Below are positions 41,621 to 52,999 of a stretch of DNA of 64,000 bases, one piece after another. Made by a program: the position numbers and the translations under genes. Under the pieces are notes generated by a model. The model worked only from the letters and a program-made list of their open reading frames with translations, was not told where the DNA came from and searched no databases. Every line of letters starts with the position of its first letter. Position 1 is the first letter of the stretch. The stretch comes from Pollenia angustigena (Eukaryota; Arthropoda; Insecta; Diptera; Polleniidae): the NCBI GenBank assembly GCA_930367215.1, contig OV884056.1, forward strand, positions 48,422,308-48,486,307, given 5' to 3'.

Positions 41621-43960
41621 GCTGAATAAATTTGCTATAAAATAGAAACATTTTGATAAATTTCCTATAAACGAACAAATTTTTGAAAAACAACCTATAA
41701 AATATCAAATTTTAGCAAAATTTCTTATAAAATAGCAAATTGCGGAAATAATTTCCTATAAAATAGCAAATTGCTGAAAGAGTTTCCTATAAAAAAACAA
41801 ACTTATATAATAGCAGATTTTTGAAAAATTTCCTATAAAATAGAACATTTTTGAGAAAATTTCCTATAAAATTTAAAATTTTTGAGAAAGTTTTCTATAA
41901 AATAGCAAATTTTTTAAAAAAGTTCCAAAAAATTTTTTAATTTTTGGGAAATTTCCTGTAACTAGCAAATTCATTGGAAATTTCCTATAACTAGCAATTT
42001 TTTCAAAAATGTCCTATTAAATAACAAATATTTAAATATTTCCTATAACATAGCAAATTATTGAAAAATTTCCTAAAATAGCTAACTGCTGAAAGAATTT
42101 TCTATAAAAAATCAAATTGTTGAAGTAATTTCCTATAAAATACCAAATTTTTGAATAAAATTTCCTATAAAAATGTAAATTTTGAGAAAGCTTCTTATAA
42201 AATAGCAAATTTTTTAAAAAATTTCCTATCGAATAGGAAATTCTTGACAAAAAAAAAATTCAAATAAAACAGCACGTTTCTGAAAAAAAATTCTTATAAA
42301 ATAGCACATTTTTAAAAAACTACGTATAAAATAGCAATTTGCATAATTTCCCATAAAAAAGTTTCGCATAAAATAGAAATTTAAAAAATATTTCCTATAA
42401 AATAGAAGTTTTAAAAAACTTTCCTATAAAATATAAATTTTTAAAAAAATTCCTATAAAATAGAAAATCTTGGAAAAATTCCCTATTTAACTAGCAAATT
42501 TATGTGAAATTTCCTATAAATAGCAAATTTTTAAAAAAATTTTTATAAAATAGCAAATTTTTGAAAAATGTCCTATAAAATAACAAATAATTGAAATATT
42601 TCCTATAAAATAGCAAATTATTGAAAAATTTCCTAAAGTATCCAACTGCTGAAAAAATTTTCTATGGAATATCAAATTGTTAAAAAAATTTCCTATAAAA
42701 TACAAAATTGTTGAAAAAATTTCATATAAATTAGAAACTTTTGGAAAAACATCATATAAAATAGAAAATTTTGGAAAATATAAAGTAGCAAATTTTTTTT
42801 TTTGATAGAAAAATTCCTATAAGTTAGGAAATTTTTGATAGAAAAATTCCTATAAATTAGAAAATGTTTGAAAAAAAATCCTATAATATACAACATTTTT
42901 GAAAATCTTCTTATAAAATGGCAATTTTTTGCATAATTTCCTATAATATATCAACCTGTTGAAAAATAAAAATTATAAAAAAAAATTCCTATAAAATAGA
43001 AAATCTTGGAAAAATTTCCTATAAAATAAAAAATCTTGGAAAAATTTCCTATAAAATAGAAAATTTTGGTAAAAATTTCCTATAAAATAGAAAATCTTGG
43101 AAAAATTTCCTATAAAATAGAAAATTTTGGTAAAAATTTTCTATTAAATAGCAAATTTTTTAAAAACTACCTATAAAATAGCAAACTGTTCAACATATTT
43201 CCTATAATATAGCAAGCTGTTGAAAAAATTTTCTATAAAATAGCAAATTATTGAAAAATTTTCCTTTAAAATAGCAAACTGCTGCAAACATTCTTGAAAA
43301 CATTTCCTATAAATTAGAAAATGTTGTTAGAAATTTACTATGAAATAGCAAATTTTTAAAAAAATTTGTCACAAATTTTTAAAAACATTTACTGGAAAAT
43401 ATAAAATTTTTTGGAAAATTTCGTACAAAATAGAAAAAACTTGAACATTGTCCTATCAAATAGAAAATATCTTAAAAAAATAGCAAATTTTTAAAAACAA
43501 ATCCTGTAAAATAGCAAATTTTGAGAAAAAAATTCTTAATTTCAGTGTTTTTATCAAGAATAAAAGTTACAAAATCTTGTTAATTGAAAATTTGTTATTC
43601 CCGAAAATTACTTTGACAGCAAATTTAAAAAATAGTTCTGATAAAATAGCAAGTTTTTAAAATAAAATTTGGAAACTTTTTCCTCGAAAATAGCAAATTT
43701 TTTAAACAATTTTTCTGTAAATTAGAAAATTTTTGTGCATTATCCTATAAAATATGAAATTTTTAAAAAAAAATTTCCTAAAGGTAGCATATTTATAAAA
43801 AAAAGTTTCTTATTAAAAAGCAATAAAGCAATATATAGTTATCCAAAAATTTACAACTTCCAATAATTGTTTCCTATAAAAAGCACATTTTTCAAAAATT
43901 TCCTTTTAAACAGAGAAAAATTTCTTACAAAATAAAAAATTTTATTTAAAAATTTCTATG
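41621..43960 (+). repeat. A+T-rich tandem array, ~30 bp unit, type 2
   Basis: The unit is TTTCCTATAAAATAGCAAAT followed by TTTTGAAAAA. It has the same TATAAAATAG core as the array at 1-2330 but a different right half (GCAAATTTTTGA instead of GTAAATTTCA). Around 43000-43140 a two-unit higher-order pattern is visible, alternating AAAATCTTGG and AAAATTTTGG. Minus-strand frames at 42032-42250, 42514-42705 and 42693-42896 are the repeat read as Phe/Tyr/Ile-rich sequence and are not genes. One unit (about 42514) contains CTATAAATAG, an exact match to the MEF2 consensus, probably by chance. Confidence 0.9.
43535..43625 (+). repeat. Fragment of the CAGTGTTTTTATCAAGAATA repeat inside the array
   Basis: AATTTCAGTGTTTTTATCAA, then AAATCTTGTTAATTGAA and TTATTCCCGAAAATTACTTT, match the reverse complement of 54465-54610. 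It interrupts the satellite array and so is an insertion or a converted unit. Confidence 0.6.
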
Positions 43961-45120
43961 AATAACAAAAACTTTAAAACTTTTGTTCCTCTTAAAATTT
44001 TTCTTTCATAGAACTTTTTTAATTTGTAATAAATCTCTGGTTTTAAAAACAAAAACTGTGCAAAAGTATAAATTAATATTTTTTGGCTTTTTTTAGTTTT
44101 TGTTCTTGACAGTTGTTATGGCATAAAGTTTTTTATGTTTTAGATTTTCTCTCCGCGTCTAGTATTCATTACAATACAATAGTTTTTGCTTAAATCATGT
44201 AACCAACAAAATATTTTGTCGTTTGTGTAGAACTTGTAAACATTTTGGTATTCTACGAGTATCTATTTATTGTTTGCACGAAGGTCTGTTTTAAATATTT
44301 TTGGTTGATTAAAGTGCGCTCTTCTTTATTAAACAATATTCTTTACAGATGAGAAAAGGTTTGGCTAAATAGAATTACTAGAAGGTTTGCTTTTAAGCCC
44401 TAATTCTAAACCATAATTCTAACAGAAAATTTTCAGAATTGTAATCCAATTTTTAACCTATCCTCGTATATTATATCCTTTTCTCAGATTTAGTGTTTAT
44501 TTGTAAATTTTGGTTTTTTGTTAAATTTTTAGTTTTTTGTTTGGACCAACTTAAAGTTGAAAATATAAATAAAAATTTTTTAGCTTCCACAATTTTTTTC
44601 GTTTCCATTTTTATTTTAAAGGCGGACTACAGATAAACCAAAAATTATTATTGTTCTTGGGCAGTGTTTAACCCTTTTTAGTTGGTTTAAAATGACGTTT
44701 CCACTCCGGTTGTATTTTCTCTGCAAAATTTTTTTATTTGTTTTATTTCTTCTGAAAATTACAAAAAAAAAAAGTCGACAAAAATAAACTGAAGAATAAT
44801 TGAAGAAAACAAACAAATGACCACAAACAACAAGGACAGTTTGATGGGGGGAGGCGTTTGAAAACGAATTCCAAGTAAAAAACTAGTGGATTATGTTGTG
44901 AATGACAAAATATTAAGCAAATTATAAAAAGGGTATTATTGTCAAGGATGCTGACAAGAGTTGGTACATGAAATCTAGTATACTTTTGATTTCATCAGCA
45001 AATATTTATTTTTTGTTGGAAGTAATTTTCTAATTTCAAATTTTGTTTTAAAAACTGTATTAATCCAAATTTTAGTTCATATAAAAAAACATTGAACTTG
45101 AACAATTTCTCAAAATTGTC
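43961..45120. other. Unassigned A+T-rich sequence between array segments
   Basis: No repeat units of the satellite, no inverted ends and no coding signal. TTTTTGTTCTTGACAGTTGT (about 44095) and GGTTGGTTT-like phrases were looked at and not identified. Confidence 0.4.
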
Positions 45121-45171
45121 TATAGTAGAAAAGCTTCCTATAAAAAACCAAATTTTAGGAAAACTTATTTA

Positions 45172-45897
45172 TCTATATATACAAAAATGAAAAATGTTGG
45201 TATGTTTGTTTGTTTGTTGGCTTATAGACTCCTAAACTACTGAACTACTGAATAGGGGCAGGGGAATTGGTACCCCTCATAGGACGCCAATGTTTAATAT
45301 CGCATATCTTAAGAACTTTTGTAGTGAGAATGTTCAAACTTTGCAGAAGTCACTCTTATGGCATACTTCACTTTTGAAAATAAAAATAAAGCGGGTAGGC
45401 GCAGGGGGGAATATCTCCCATAGGATGCATATATTAAATATCGCTCAACTGAAGAACTATTAAAAGGAGAGTCTTCAAACGTTGTTTATGCTAGTATTAT
45501 GGTAAACTATAAATTTCAATATAAAAATGGGCGGGGTTGACAGATGAGGAGCAATAACCCTCATAGCTAGAAATATAATTAAGAGCCGCTGCACGCATTT
45601 GTTGAACTTTTGGAAGCAGGATCGTCGGAGCCCCAAAATTGAAATAAAATAGCAGCGGGGTAAGTGGTACCCACCATAGGACGCCAATCTTTAATATCGT
45701 ATATCTTAAGAACTGTTATAGTGAGAATGTTCAAACTTTCTAGAAGTCACTGTTATGGTATAATACACTATTGAAAATAAAAATAAAGCGGGTAGGCGCA
45801 GGGGGGGAAATACCTCCCATAGGATGCATATATTTAATATCTCTCAACTGAAGAAGTGGTTAAAGCAGTGTTGCGAAGCGCACCGGGTAAAGCTTGT
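45172..45897 (+). mobile_element. Helitron with two ~410 bp internal repeats
   Basis: It begins TCTATATATACAAAAATGAA followed by a (GTTT)n run, the usual 5' end of insect Helitrons. It ends GAAGCGCACCGGGTAAAGCT then TGT, a changed CTAGT end. A unit containing GGTACCCCTCATAGGACGCC, AATATCGCATATCTTAAGAA and AAAGCGGGTAGGCGCAGGGG occurs twice, from about 45250 and again from about 45660. It lies within satellite sequence, and the flanks have no target duplication, as expected for Helitrons. Confidence 0.75.
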
Positions 45898-46620
45898 CTT
45901 TTATAAAACAGCAAGATTTGGAAAATGTTACTATAAAATATCTAATGTTTTAAAAAGTTCGTACAAAAAAATTAAATTTTTTTTAGAATTTCCTTGATAA
46001 TATTTTTTAAATCTTTTCTATTAAATAGTAAATTTTTGAAAACATTACCATCATATTAAGAATTTTAAAAAAAAATTTTTTTTAAACTTCCTCTAAAGTA
46101 GAAAAATTTTTGTTAAGGAATTTTCGATGAAATAGAAATTTTTCAAAAATTATTCTATAAATTAATAAATTTCGTATAAAAGTAAATTTTTTGATAATTT
46201 CCTATAAAATAGTAAAAATTTTAAGGATTACCTATAAAGTAAAAAATTTTTTAATAAATTTCTATTAAATTTTTAAATTTCCTACAAAATAAAAAACCAT
46301 TTTAGATTATTCCTATTAAATCGTAATTTATTACGAATTTCCTATAAATTAGTAAATTTTCTATATATGTAAAATTTTAAACTTCTCCATGAATCATATA
46401 AGAATTTCTAAAATAAGCAAATTTTTTAAAAAGTTTTTCTTAAGTAATAAATTTTAGAAATACTTCCTATAAAATAACATTTTTTTTAATAATTTCTTTA
46501 ATATAGCAATTTTTAAGAATTTTCTGTAAAAAAAGTAAAATTAAAAACAATTTTCTTTTAAATAATAAGTTTTAAAAGACTTCCTATAAAATAATGAATT
46601 TTAATATTTCAATTAGGCTA
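45898..46620 (+). repeat. Degenerate satellite array segment
   Basis: Spaced CCTATAAAATA cores with TAGTAAATTTT and TAAGAATTTTAAAAA fillers continue the 28-30 bp satellite, strongly diverged. Another short piece (TATTAAATAGAAATTTTTTT) follows at about 47150 after the reverse transcriptase fragment. Confidence 0.7.
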
Positions 46621-46639
46621 AAGTTCATCAAATTGAATT

Positions 46640-47147
46640 TTCATTAAATAATTTTTCTGTATCTGATTTAATATCTGCGATTAAGACGCTCAAGAACAAC
46701 CAAAGTCCAGGCAAAGATAACATATCTTCGGAACTTCTCAAAATAGACCCTAAAACTAGCGCCCAAATGCTTCTGCCTTTAATAGAAGATATATGAAAAA
46801 ATGAAGTGTACCGGAAGAGCTTAAAGAAGGCGTAATAATAAAACTGCCAAAAAAGGGCGACCTTACTAACCGTAACAACTGGAGAGGTATCACTCTTCTC
46901 AGTATGGTGAACAAAATAATCAGTCATATGATAACCAAAAGAATCTCTGGTGCTAGACCACTCAGAACGGAACAAGCAGGCTTTTGTCCAATCAAATCAT
47001 TGATCATGTTAACACCCTCAGAATAAAGTGGAACAGTCGGTCGAATGGCGGTATCCTCTATATCTAATATTCATTGACTTCGAAAATGCATTCGATACTG
47101 TCAATCACAAATTCATTTGGCAATCCCTTCAATATGAAGGTTAAGGA
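46640..47147 (+). pseudogene. Non-LTR retrotransposon reverse transcriptase fragment (RTE-like)
   Basis: Three plus-strand frames carry consecutive pieces of one reverse transcriptase. The first is SVSDLISAIKTLKNNQSPGK then DNISSELLK (to about 46793, where a TGA replaces the expected Trp). The second is VPEELKEGVIIKLPKKGDLT, NRNNWRGITLLSMVNKI and LRTEQAGFCP. The third is VEQSVEWRYPLYLIFIDFEN then AFDTVNHKFIWQSLQYEG. LPKKGDL..NWRGITLL and F-D-F-x-x-AFD are block motifs of RTE-clade LINEs; the Asp of FIDF is the first catalytic residue. The 5' end, the YADD region and the C-terminus are missing. Flanked on both sides by satellite sequence. Confidence 0.85.
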
Positions 47148-47179
47148 TTTTGTATTAAATAGAAATTTTTTTTAAGGAA

Positions 47180-48000
47180 AATATATATAGGATGTATGTA
47201 TGTATGTGTGTATGTAAAGTATGGACTCCAAAAGGGCTGGTCCGATTTTTATGAAATTTTCAGGGAATCTTCAGAATATTCAGGCGGGTGAAACTGTGAG
47301 GTCTTATTTGTGATTTTCGGTCTGCGGGCGGAGGGGCGTGGCAAAATCCAATTTTCATATTGCACCACCAATGACTTCTAAATAATTTGGACGATTTTTT
47401 CTTTAAAATGATCGCCATGGTCCGACTTAGATTTATACGAAAATAAAATTTTGCCCCGCCCACTTTTTTCGAATTACCTAAAATCAGAAAACGGCTCCAT
47501 GGATTTAACAAATTTTTCTTTCAAATGTTCGTATTAATCCATTTTAAGTTTTCATCGAAAGACAAATTTACCACGCCTACTTTTACGCCCACTTTTTCTA
47601 TTAAGCGCATAAGTTGAGAACGGCTTGACCGATTCAAACGATTTTTTCTTTTAAATGATTACCATGGTCCAACTTAGGTTTTTATTGAAAGAAAATTTTG
47701 CTGAATCGATATGACAAATTTTTCTTTAAAATGTTCGTATTAATCCATTTTACGTTTTCATCGAAAGAAAAATGTATCACGCCTACTTTAACGCCACTTT
47801 TTCTATTAAGCGCATAACTTGAGAACGGCTTGACCGATTTGGACGATTTTTTCTTTAAAATCATCGCCATGGTCCAACTTAGGTTTTTACAGAAGGAAAA
47901 TTTTAAAGGCCGTAAATTTTGTTTAAAGCTCAATTTAAATCGTCTGGTAATACAACACTAATGTTTGCTTAGGGCCAGCAACGCGGACCGGGTCAGCTAG
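47180..48000 (+). mobile_element. Non-autonomous Helitron, plus strand
   Basis: It starts near ATATATATAGGATGTATGTA with a (GTAT)n run and ends CGCGGACCGGGTCAGCTAG, followed by T, the canonical 3' end of this family. Internal units repeat ATGGTCCAACTTAGGTTT, GAACGGCTTGACCGATTT and TTCGTATTAATCCATTTTA two to three times. The Helitron at 26052-26508 is a shorter relative in the opposite direction. Minus frames at 47260-47511 and 47682-47933 only reflect these repeats. Confidence 0.8.
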
Positions 48001-48098
48001 TTTCCTATAAAAAAGTAAAAAAAAGTAAACATTTTCTAAAAAATGGTAAACATTTCTAAATTTTGCAATATATTTTTAAATTTTCTTTTAATATGTCG

Positions 48099-48305
48099 GG
48101 TGATTTTTTAGCTATTATCTTTTTGGCAACACTGGTTTAAACAGCTGACGCACGTTTCGTGTTTTGTTTCACTGTCTAACATCTTCAGTTTGGTCTATAA
48201 TTTAATCGTCTTACAAACGAACAACGTTTGCAAATTATTGAATTTTATTATCCATATGGACCGTACTATCGATTCAAATAAAGATTTCATGCATTTTTGT
48301 GAATT
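48099..48305 (+). pseudogene. mariner 5' terminal fragment
   Basis: It begins GGGTGATTTTTTAGCTATTA and includes GGCAACACTGGTTTAAACAG. It then codes NRLTNEQRLQIIEFYYPYG-like sequence, the N-terminal helix of a mariner family widespread in insects (FTNEQRLQIIEFYYQN). The frame reads FNRL from about 48200 and ends after about 30 residues. Only the terminal repeat, leader and start of the DNA-binding domain remain. Confidence 0.75.
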
Positions 48306-48349
48306 ATATGTGTTTTTTTTTTAACTTTCCTATAGCTCTTAAAAAAATT

Positions 48350-48790
48350 AGTAACATTTAAAAGGACTTCCTATAAAATAGAAAATTTTTTAAAAAATTT
48401 CTTAGGAAAGTTTTAATTTTTAATAAATAAAAGTTGGTTTTTTTCTTCCACATTCTCCTTTTGGAATATGACCTCGATCTTGAGTATTTATTTCTTTGAG
48501 ATTTTTCATTAATATTCTATAAATTAGTAAATTTTTTAAGATTTTCCTACATAATAGTAAATTTCCTTTTAAATATAAGATTTTTGAAAATTTTCCAATA
48601 AATTATTCAAATATTTGATTTTTGGAATTCCGTATTAAATAGTAAATTATAAAAATTTGCTATAAAATATTAAAAAATTTTAAATTTTAAATAGTAAATT
48701 TAAAAAAAAAAATTTATAATATATTAAAATTTTAAAGGACTTCCTATAAAAAAATTAATTTTTTAAAAACTTTCTAAAGAAATTGTAAGT
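48350..48790 (+). repeat. Degenerate satellite array segment
   Basis: Units such as ACTTCCTATAAAATAGAAAA and ATTAGTAAATTTTTTAAG at irregular 28-32 bp spacing continue the satellite on the far side of the Helitron and mariner inserts. Confidence 0.65.
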
Positions 48791-48835
48791 TTTTTATAAA
48801 AGGTTTTTTTTCGTTCTTCTCGGGGGGTGCTTTTT

Positions 48836-49075
48836 TAGCCTGTGAGATAAGGCCATGATGGCTTTATCTCTCATTCAATAGGGAAATAAAGCCTTTTTTT
48901 ATTTTTTTATTTTTTATTTGAATGTGAGATAAAGACTTAGCTCACATTAGCAATATTATAAAATGGCTTTATCTCTCATTTCAGTTTCGAAAACACTAAA
49001 GTTAAGTATTGAAATCTGGCTTCGCATACTAATACCTGTGAGATAAGGCCAGGATGACTTTACAAAGATATTTTT
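48836..49075. repeat. Cluster of GAGATAA hairpins
   Basis: TGAGATAAGGCCATGATGGC followed by TTTATCTCTCA is one hairpin (48841-48875). AATGTGAGATAAAGACTTAG with CTCACATT is another (48920-48948). GGCTTTATCTCTCATT and GTGAGATAAGGCCAGGATGA occur again at about 48964 and 49036. The cluster may be a worn foldback element. Confidence 0.5.
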
Positions 49076-49736
49076 TTTTTTTATATCTTCTATATATGTA
49101 AAAATAAGTTGCATTGCGTTAGTAATTGATGTTCTCTGAACTGCGTGAACCGTTGCTGTAAAGTTCACAGGAAAGATGACGTCAATACCAAGGTTTTTAT
49201 GTATCAACGGTCTTCAAATTAGTGTTGGTTCATGCGTTATAGTCATTTCAGTGAACACTGCATTCATTCCGAAACATGTGTTTATATTTCCATACAAATC
49301 GTCGTTCCGGAGTTATCTTGCCGTATATCACAAAATTGAAAAAAATGAGATAAGACCGTTTCCTATGGTAAATTTAATAGATCTATCGATTTGCGCTATC
49401 CTCACGTCTCTATCTCTTATGGTTAATGAGATATTACGAAGCTATTTTGTTGTATATCCACTTTTGCGAAAAATTTAATACGTTATAATATCGTATGTAG
49501 CATAATTGTGGATGTACGACAAAAAACGTATGAAAATTTTCAATTAAAAAAATCTTGCGTTATCTTATTGTATGTGAACAAAGTAAATTAGGCAAGTTAC
49601 AAAAAAGAGACTTTTTTATTAATATTACTGTTATTTTAACATTTTTCGTTTTATATGTTTTTTCCATCAATATAGAATTATTGCTATATTGCCTAAATTT
49701 TCTTTATTGTTAAGCAATTAAAGGTTAAATATTCAG
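49076..49736. other. Unassigned sequence
   Basis: The plus frame at 49176-49478 (100 residues) has no recognisable domain. GGTTTTTATG-, GGAGTTATCTTGCCGTATAT- and GAAGCTATTTTGTTGTATAT-like phrases repeat weakly and suggest an old tandem repeat. Confidence 0.35.
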
Positions 49737-50936
49737 GGTGGTCCAACCATAATGCACAATGTTAATTGTGAATAAAACAAAAAGTTTTTAGAGAATTATC
49801 TGATTTTTTTTTTATTATTATAAAGAAGGATCTATGACAACTATGTGTGAGAGAAAATATCGGCCAAATGCTCGTCGCGGCTAGCATACCTTTGTCGTAT
49901 GGTCCATATTTTCAATGCCTCTGAGACATAATTGAGATTCAATGTCCTTAATGTGTCAAATTATCTAATCCTTTAGCTCTTGAATTGTTCTTGGCTTATT
50001 GACGTACACTTTTTATTTTAAATATTACCAAAGAAAGAAGGCCAACGGTGTCAAATCATATGATCGTGACGGCGAGTTGACATGGCCATTGAATTTCTCG
50101 TGCAGAAGAGCCATTGTTTTGTTGGCCGTGCGACACATTCTTATCGAACTACTTATCGTCCATGTCCATATCCTCACTTTCTGGCAAAAAAAATCCCTTA
50201 TTAGCTCGCGATAGCGAACACCATTCACAGTAACTTCTTGGCATACCTCATTTTTGAAGACGTAAAGCCCGATGATGCCGCCTGGCCATAAACCGCACCA
50301 AGCATGCATGCAAATTATTATTTCTTCCCGTTTATTTATTAAAAAAAAAAATACATTTATTTATTTTTTAAATTTCTTAAACGGTAGATTACAACTCTTA
50401 GGTTCTGTTCGAACCGTTGTCCAAATTAAATATAATTTAAATCTAATAATTTTTAAAAGCAAGAAGCATAATTATGCTTTATATTTATCATTGCGATTAT
50501 CGTCACATCGTGGGAACTAAAAGAGAGGTTCAAATAACATTTAATTTAACCCAATGCAACAACGTGGGAAATTACGACGTCAGCAGAAATGTCTTGCAAG
50601 TGTTGCTAAAAATAATGTTACATTAAGAGATGGTATGCCATATATTAACTTGCACAGGCGTTTTCACATTTCCTACAGAGCCGGTTTGCTTAAATTTGCC
50701 CACAATTATTTCAATTGTGAACACATTTGATCGATTATGGTGATCAAAAACATCAAGATGTGCACAAAATGTATTTTTGATTTGAACGCCCATTTTCGTA
50801 AAAGGCTTCAGCAATCTTAACGCGCTGCTCAGTGCTGCTCCTCTCCATGGTTGAATTTAGCACTGATACCAAGAAATGTCAAATTAAGTTGGACAAAAAT
50901 TTTACGTTACGGTGTGACTCACAGTTAGACCACCCT
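49737..50936 (-). pseudogene. mariner-type transposon, centre replaced, transposase broken
   Basis: The ends CAGGGTGGTCCAACCATAAT and TTAGACCACCCTT are an inverted pair. On the minus strand the N-terminus starts near 50850 (MERSSTEQRVKIAEAFYENG). After a frameshift it continues VFTIEIIVGKFKQTGSVGNV then KTPVQ. Then 50310-50620 is unrelated A+T-rich sequence. The catalytic part resumes WCGLWPGGIIGLYVFKNEVC, VTVNGVRYREL, a worn region where WFQQDGATCH should be, then RTANKTMALLHEKFNG and SYDLTPLAFFLW. The second catalytic Asp motif is lost and the third region is altered. Clearly inactive. Confidence 0.85.
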
Positions 50937-52477
50937 TAAGTAATAATAAACCTTAAAATTATTCATACATAAGGAAATTCGATAATAAAAAACTATAACT
51001 ATACGTAAATATATTTGTCACTTACATAAATTTTCGTTTCGAAAATTATTATAACTTAATTTTCAATATTGGTAAAACACGTGAATGTAGGTTTTTAATA
51101 CCTAATTTTGACTTATATCATACAAACTAAAAAATATATCGCAAAAAGTGGCGTATACGACAAAATTGAAACATTTTTTTGGACGTGATAATGGCTATAA
51201 CTTAAAAATTTTTTTCCATGACTTTAGATATTTGTGTTTATAAGACATTATATTCGCCAAACTAACTCTCGTGTAATATTAAGTGCATCGGAAAGATCGT
51301 TTATTAAAAAGGTTGTTTTGTTGGTCTATAGGGAACTACAAAGTTTAAGTTCCACGTTTTAACAACACTGTATTTTTCACTGTTAATCAATGTGTTTTAA
51401 ATTTATTTAAAATTCTCTTCCTAAGCTTCCTTAGAGCTTTTTAAGAGCATTTTGAAAAGTATTTCTTATTAAATTTAAAATTTTATTTACTTTATGGATC
51501 CAATAACTTTCTTTTAAATTTGTATTTTCTGCTTGTTGCCAATACAAAGACAAACTCTCCTTTCCTTTTTATATTTACTTCTTAAAGTTAAAAGAGCTGA
51601 ACTAAAACATCCTGTTACGTACGGAAGTTTAACTAGAAATATTACAAAACATAAAATTGTTCTTTAATGTCCAGCATGAATTTCCTTTTTTACTTTTCTA
51701 TATTTATCTCTTAAAAGTTAAACATACTAAAAGAATTAAATTTAGTCTTTGTAATGAAATCTTTTAATAGGATTCCTATTTTTTTCTTCTTTAGGATTTT
51801 TTGTTTTTGTTTTGTAGCTGCATTTTAACAGCATTTTTGTTAAAAAGTTATAAAATGTTGTAAGCTTTTTTGTCATTCTTTCGACAATAGTCTACTTTAC
51901 CAGCATCTGCATAAGTAAACAAGTTTATAGTATCTACCAAATAAAAATGTTTTTAAACATTTTTCTGTCTTTTTCTTTTAGCTATTCATGATGATGTTTT
52001 TTTTTAATATGAAGTCAGATTACCAAGCAAACACTTCAAAAAGGTTTTTTAAATAATTTTTTTTTTTTTTTTTGTAAGAAAACTTTTTGTATGATAATAG
52101 CTAATTAAAAAAATTCTTGTTGTTATTACATTTAGCTATAAAAAAAGTTCTAGAAAAGGTAAAAGTAAAATACGTAGTATTTTTTTTTTTAACTTGCTGA
52201 TAAAAGCACGGCTTAAAATTTTATAGGCGACGAGGGTAGTCATACCGCTCTCCAAGACTTATCGTTTGTAAAAATTCAAAGTTTATCTTATTTCGTCTAA
52301 TGTTTTTGGCCAGTTCACCGGTGAAAGTGGTAAATGTTTGTGCTGGGTTTCATTTCGCCACCAACATTATTACGAGAATTTTTAATTTAAAAATGAATTT
52401 TGATATAATGAACGAGATTTACGGGAGTACCTGCAGTGTTGGCATAACCACGGGGCAATTTTTAAAAATTCTAAAGG
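50937..52477. other. Unassigned A+T-rich sequence
   Basis: No inverted ends, tandem units or protein motifs. T- and A-tracts at about 52055-52075 and 52180-52192. The frame at 52300-52518 is unsupported and ends inside the next MITE. Confidence 0.4.
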
Positions 52478-52485
52478 GATACAAC

Positions 52486-52991
52486 CAGTGTTCGAAAATA
52501 AACAGAACATTTTTTTAGCGTAGTGCTCACACACCCAGAAACGATATCTGTTTTTTTGTAGTGTTTCTGCAAACGAACACAACCTTTAATAAAATTCTTT
52601 ACTATTTGCAAGAAAGTAACGAAGATTTTATAGGGCTCTGTTCTTCGTTATAAAACAGAACAATTGTAGTAAATTATATTTTAATGTTCAATAGTGTTTT
52701 CATTTGATATTGATAAACAAATGAGCAAAGAAAAAATTTTATCCACAACCACAACACGAATAGATAATTTAGTTTTTTTTTTTTTTTTGTTTTTTTTACC
52801 AGCCAAAATGGTGCAAAGTTCAACTGAAACGAACGAACATTTATGTGCTGAGTCGAACGCAACGAAGTTTGTGTTTTTTTTTTTTTTTTGATAAGTACAG
52901 TATTATTTTTGGAGATACGTTATTTTTTTAATGATTTACTACACAAACACTATTAAAGTTTGTGTTTTTTAATGTTTAGTATCGAACACTG
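52486..52991. mobile_element. hAT-type MITE, CAGTGTT-AAAATAAACA family, copy 2
   Basis: The ends are CAGTGTTCGAAAATAAACAG and TATCGAACACTG. GATACAAC (52478-52485) and GATATAAC (52992-52999) give an 8 bp duplication with one mismatch. The interior (CTCACACACCCAGAAACGAT, GAACACAACCTTTAATA, TCTGTTCTTCGTTATAAAAC) matches the reverse complement of 39562-40062 throughout. T-tract expansions account for some of the length difference. Confidence 0.85.
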
Positions 52992-52999
52992 GATATAAC

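Noticed and set aside
42514..42533. MEF2 site (CTATAAATAG) as a muscle enhancer
   Set aside because: It is one variant unit among dozens of CTATAAAATAG repeats with the wrong spacing for MEF2; a chance match is more likely.
42032..42896. Minus-strand frames rich in FYRKFF and IGNFS, suggesting a repeat protein
   Set aside because: They follow the 30 bp satellite, which has a period divisible by three, and contain no conserved residues beyond it.
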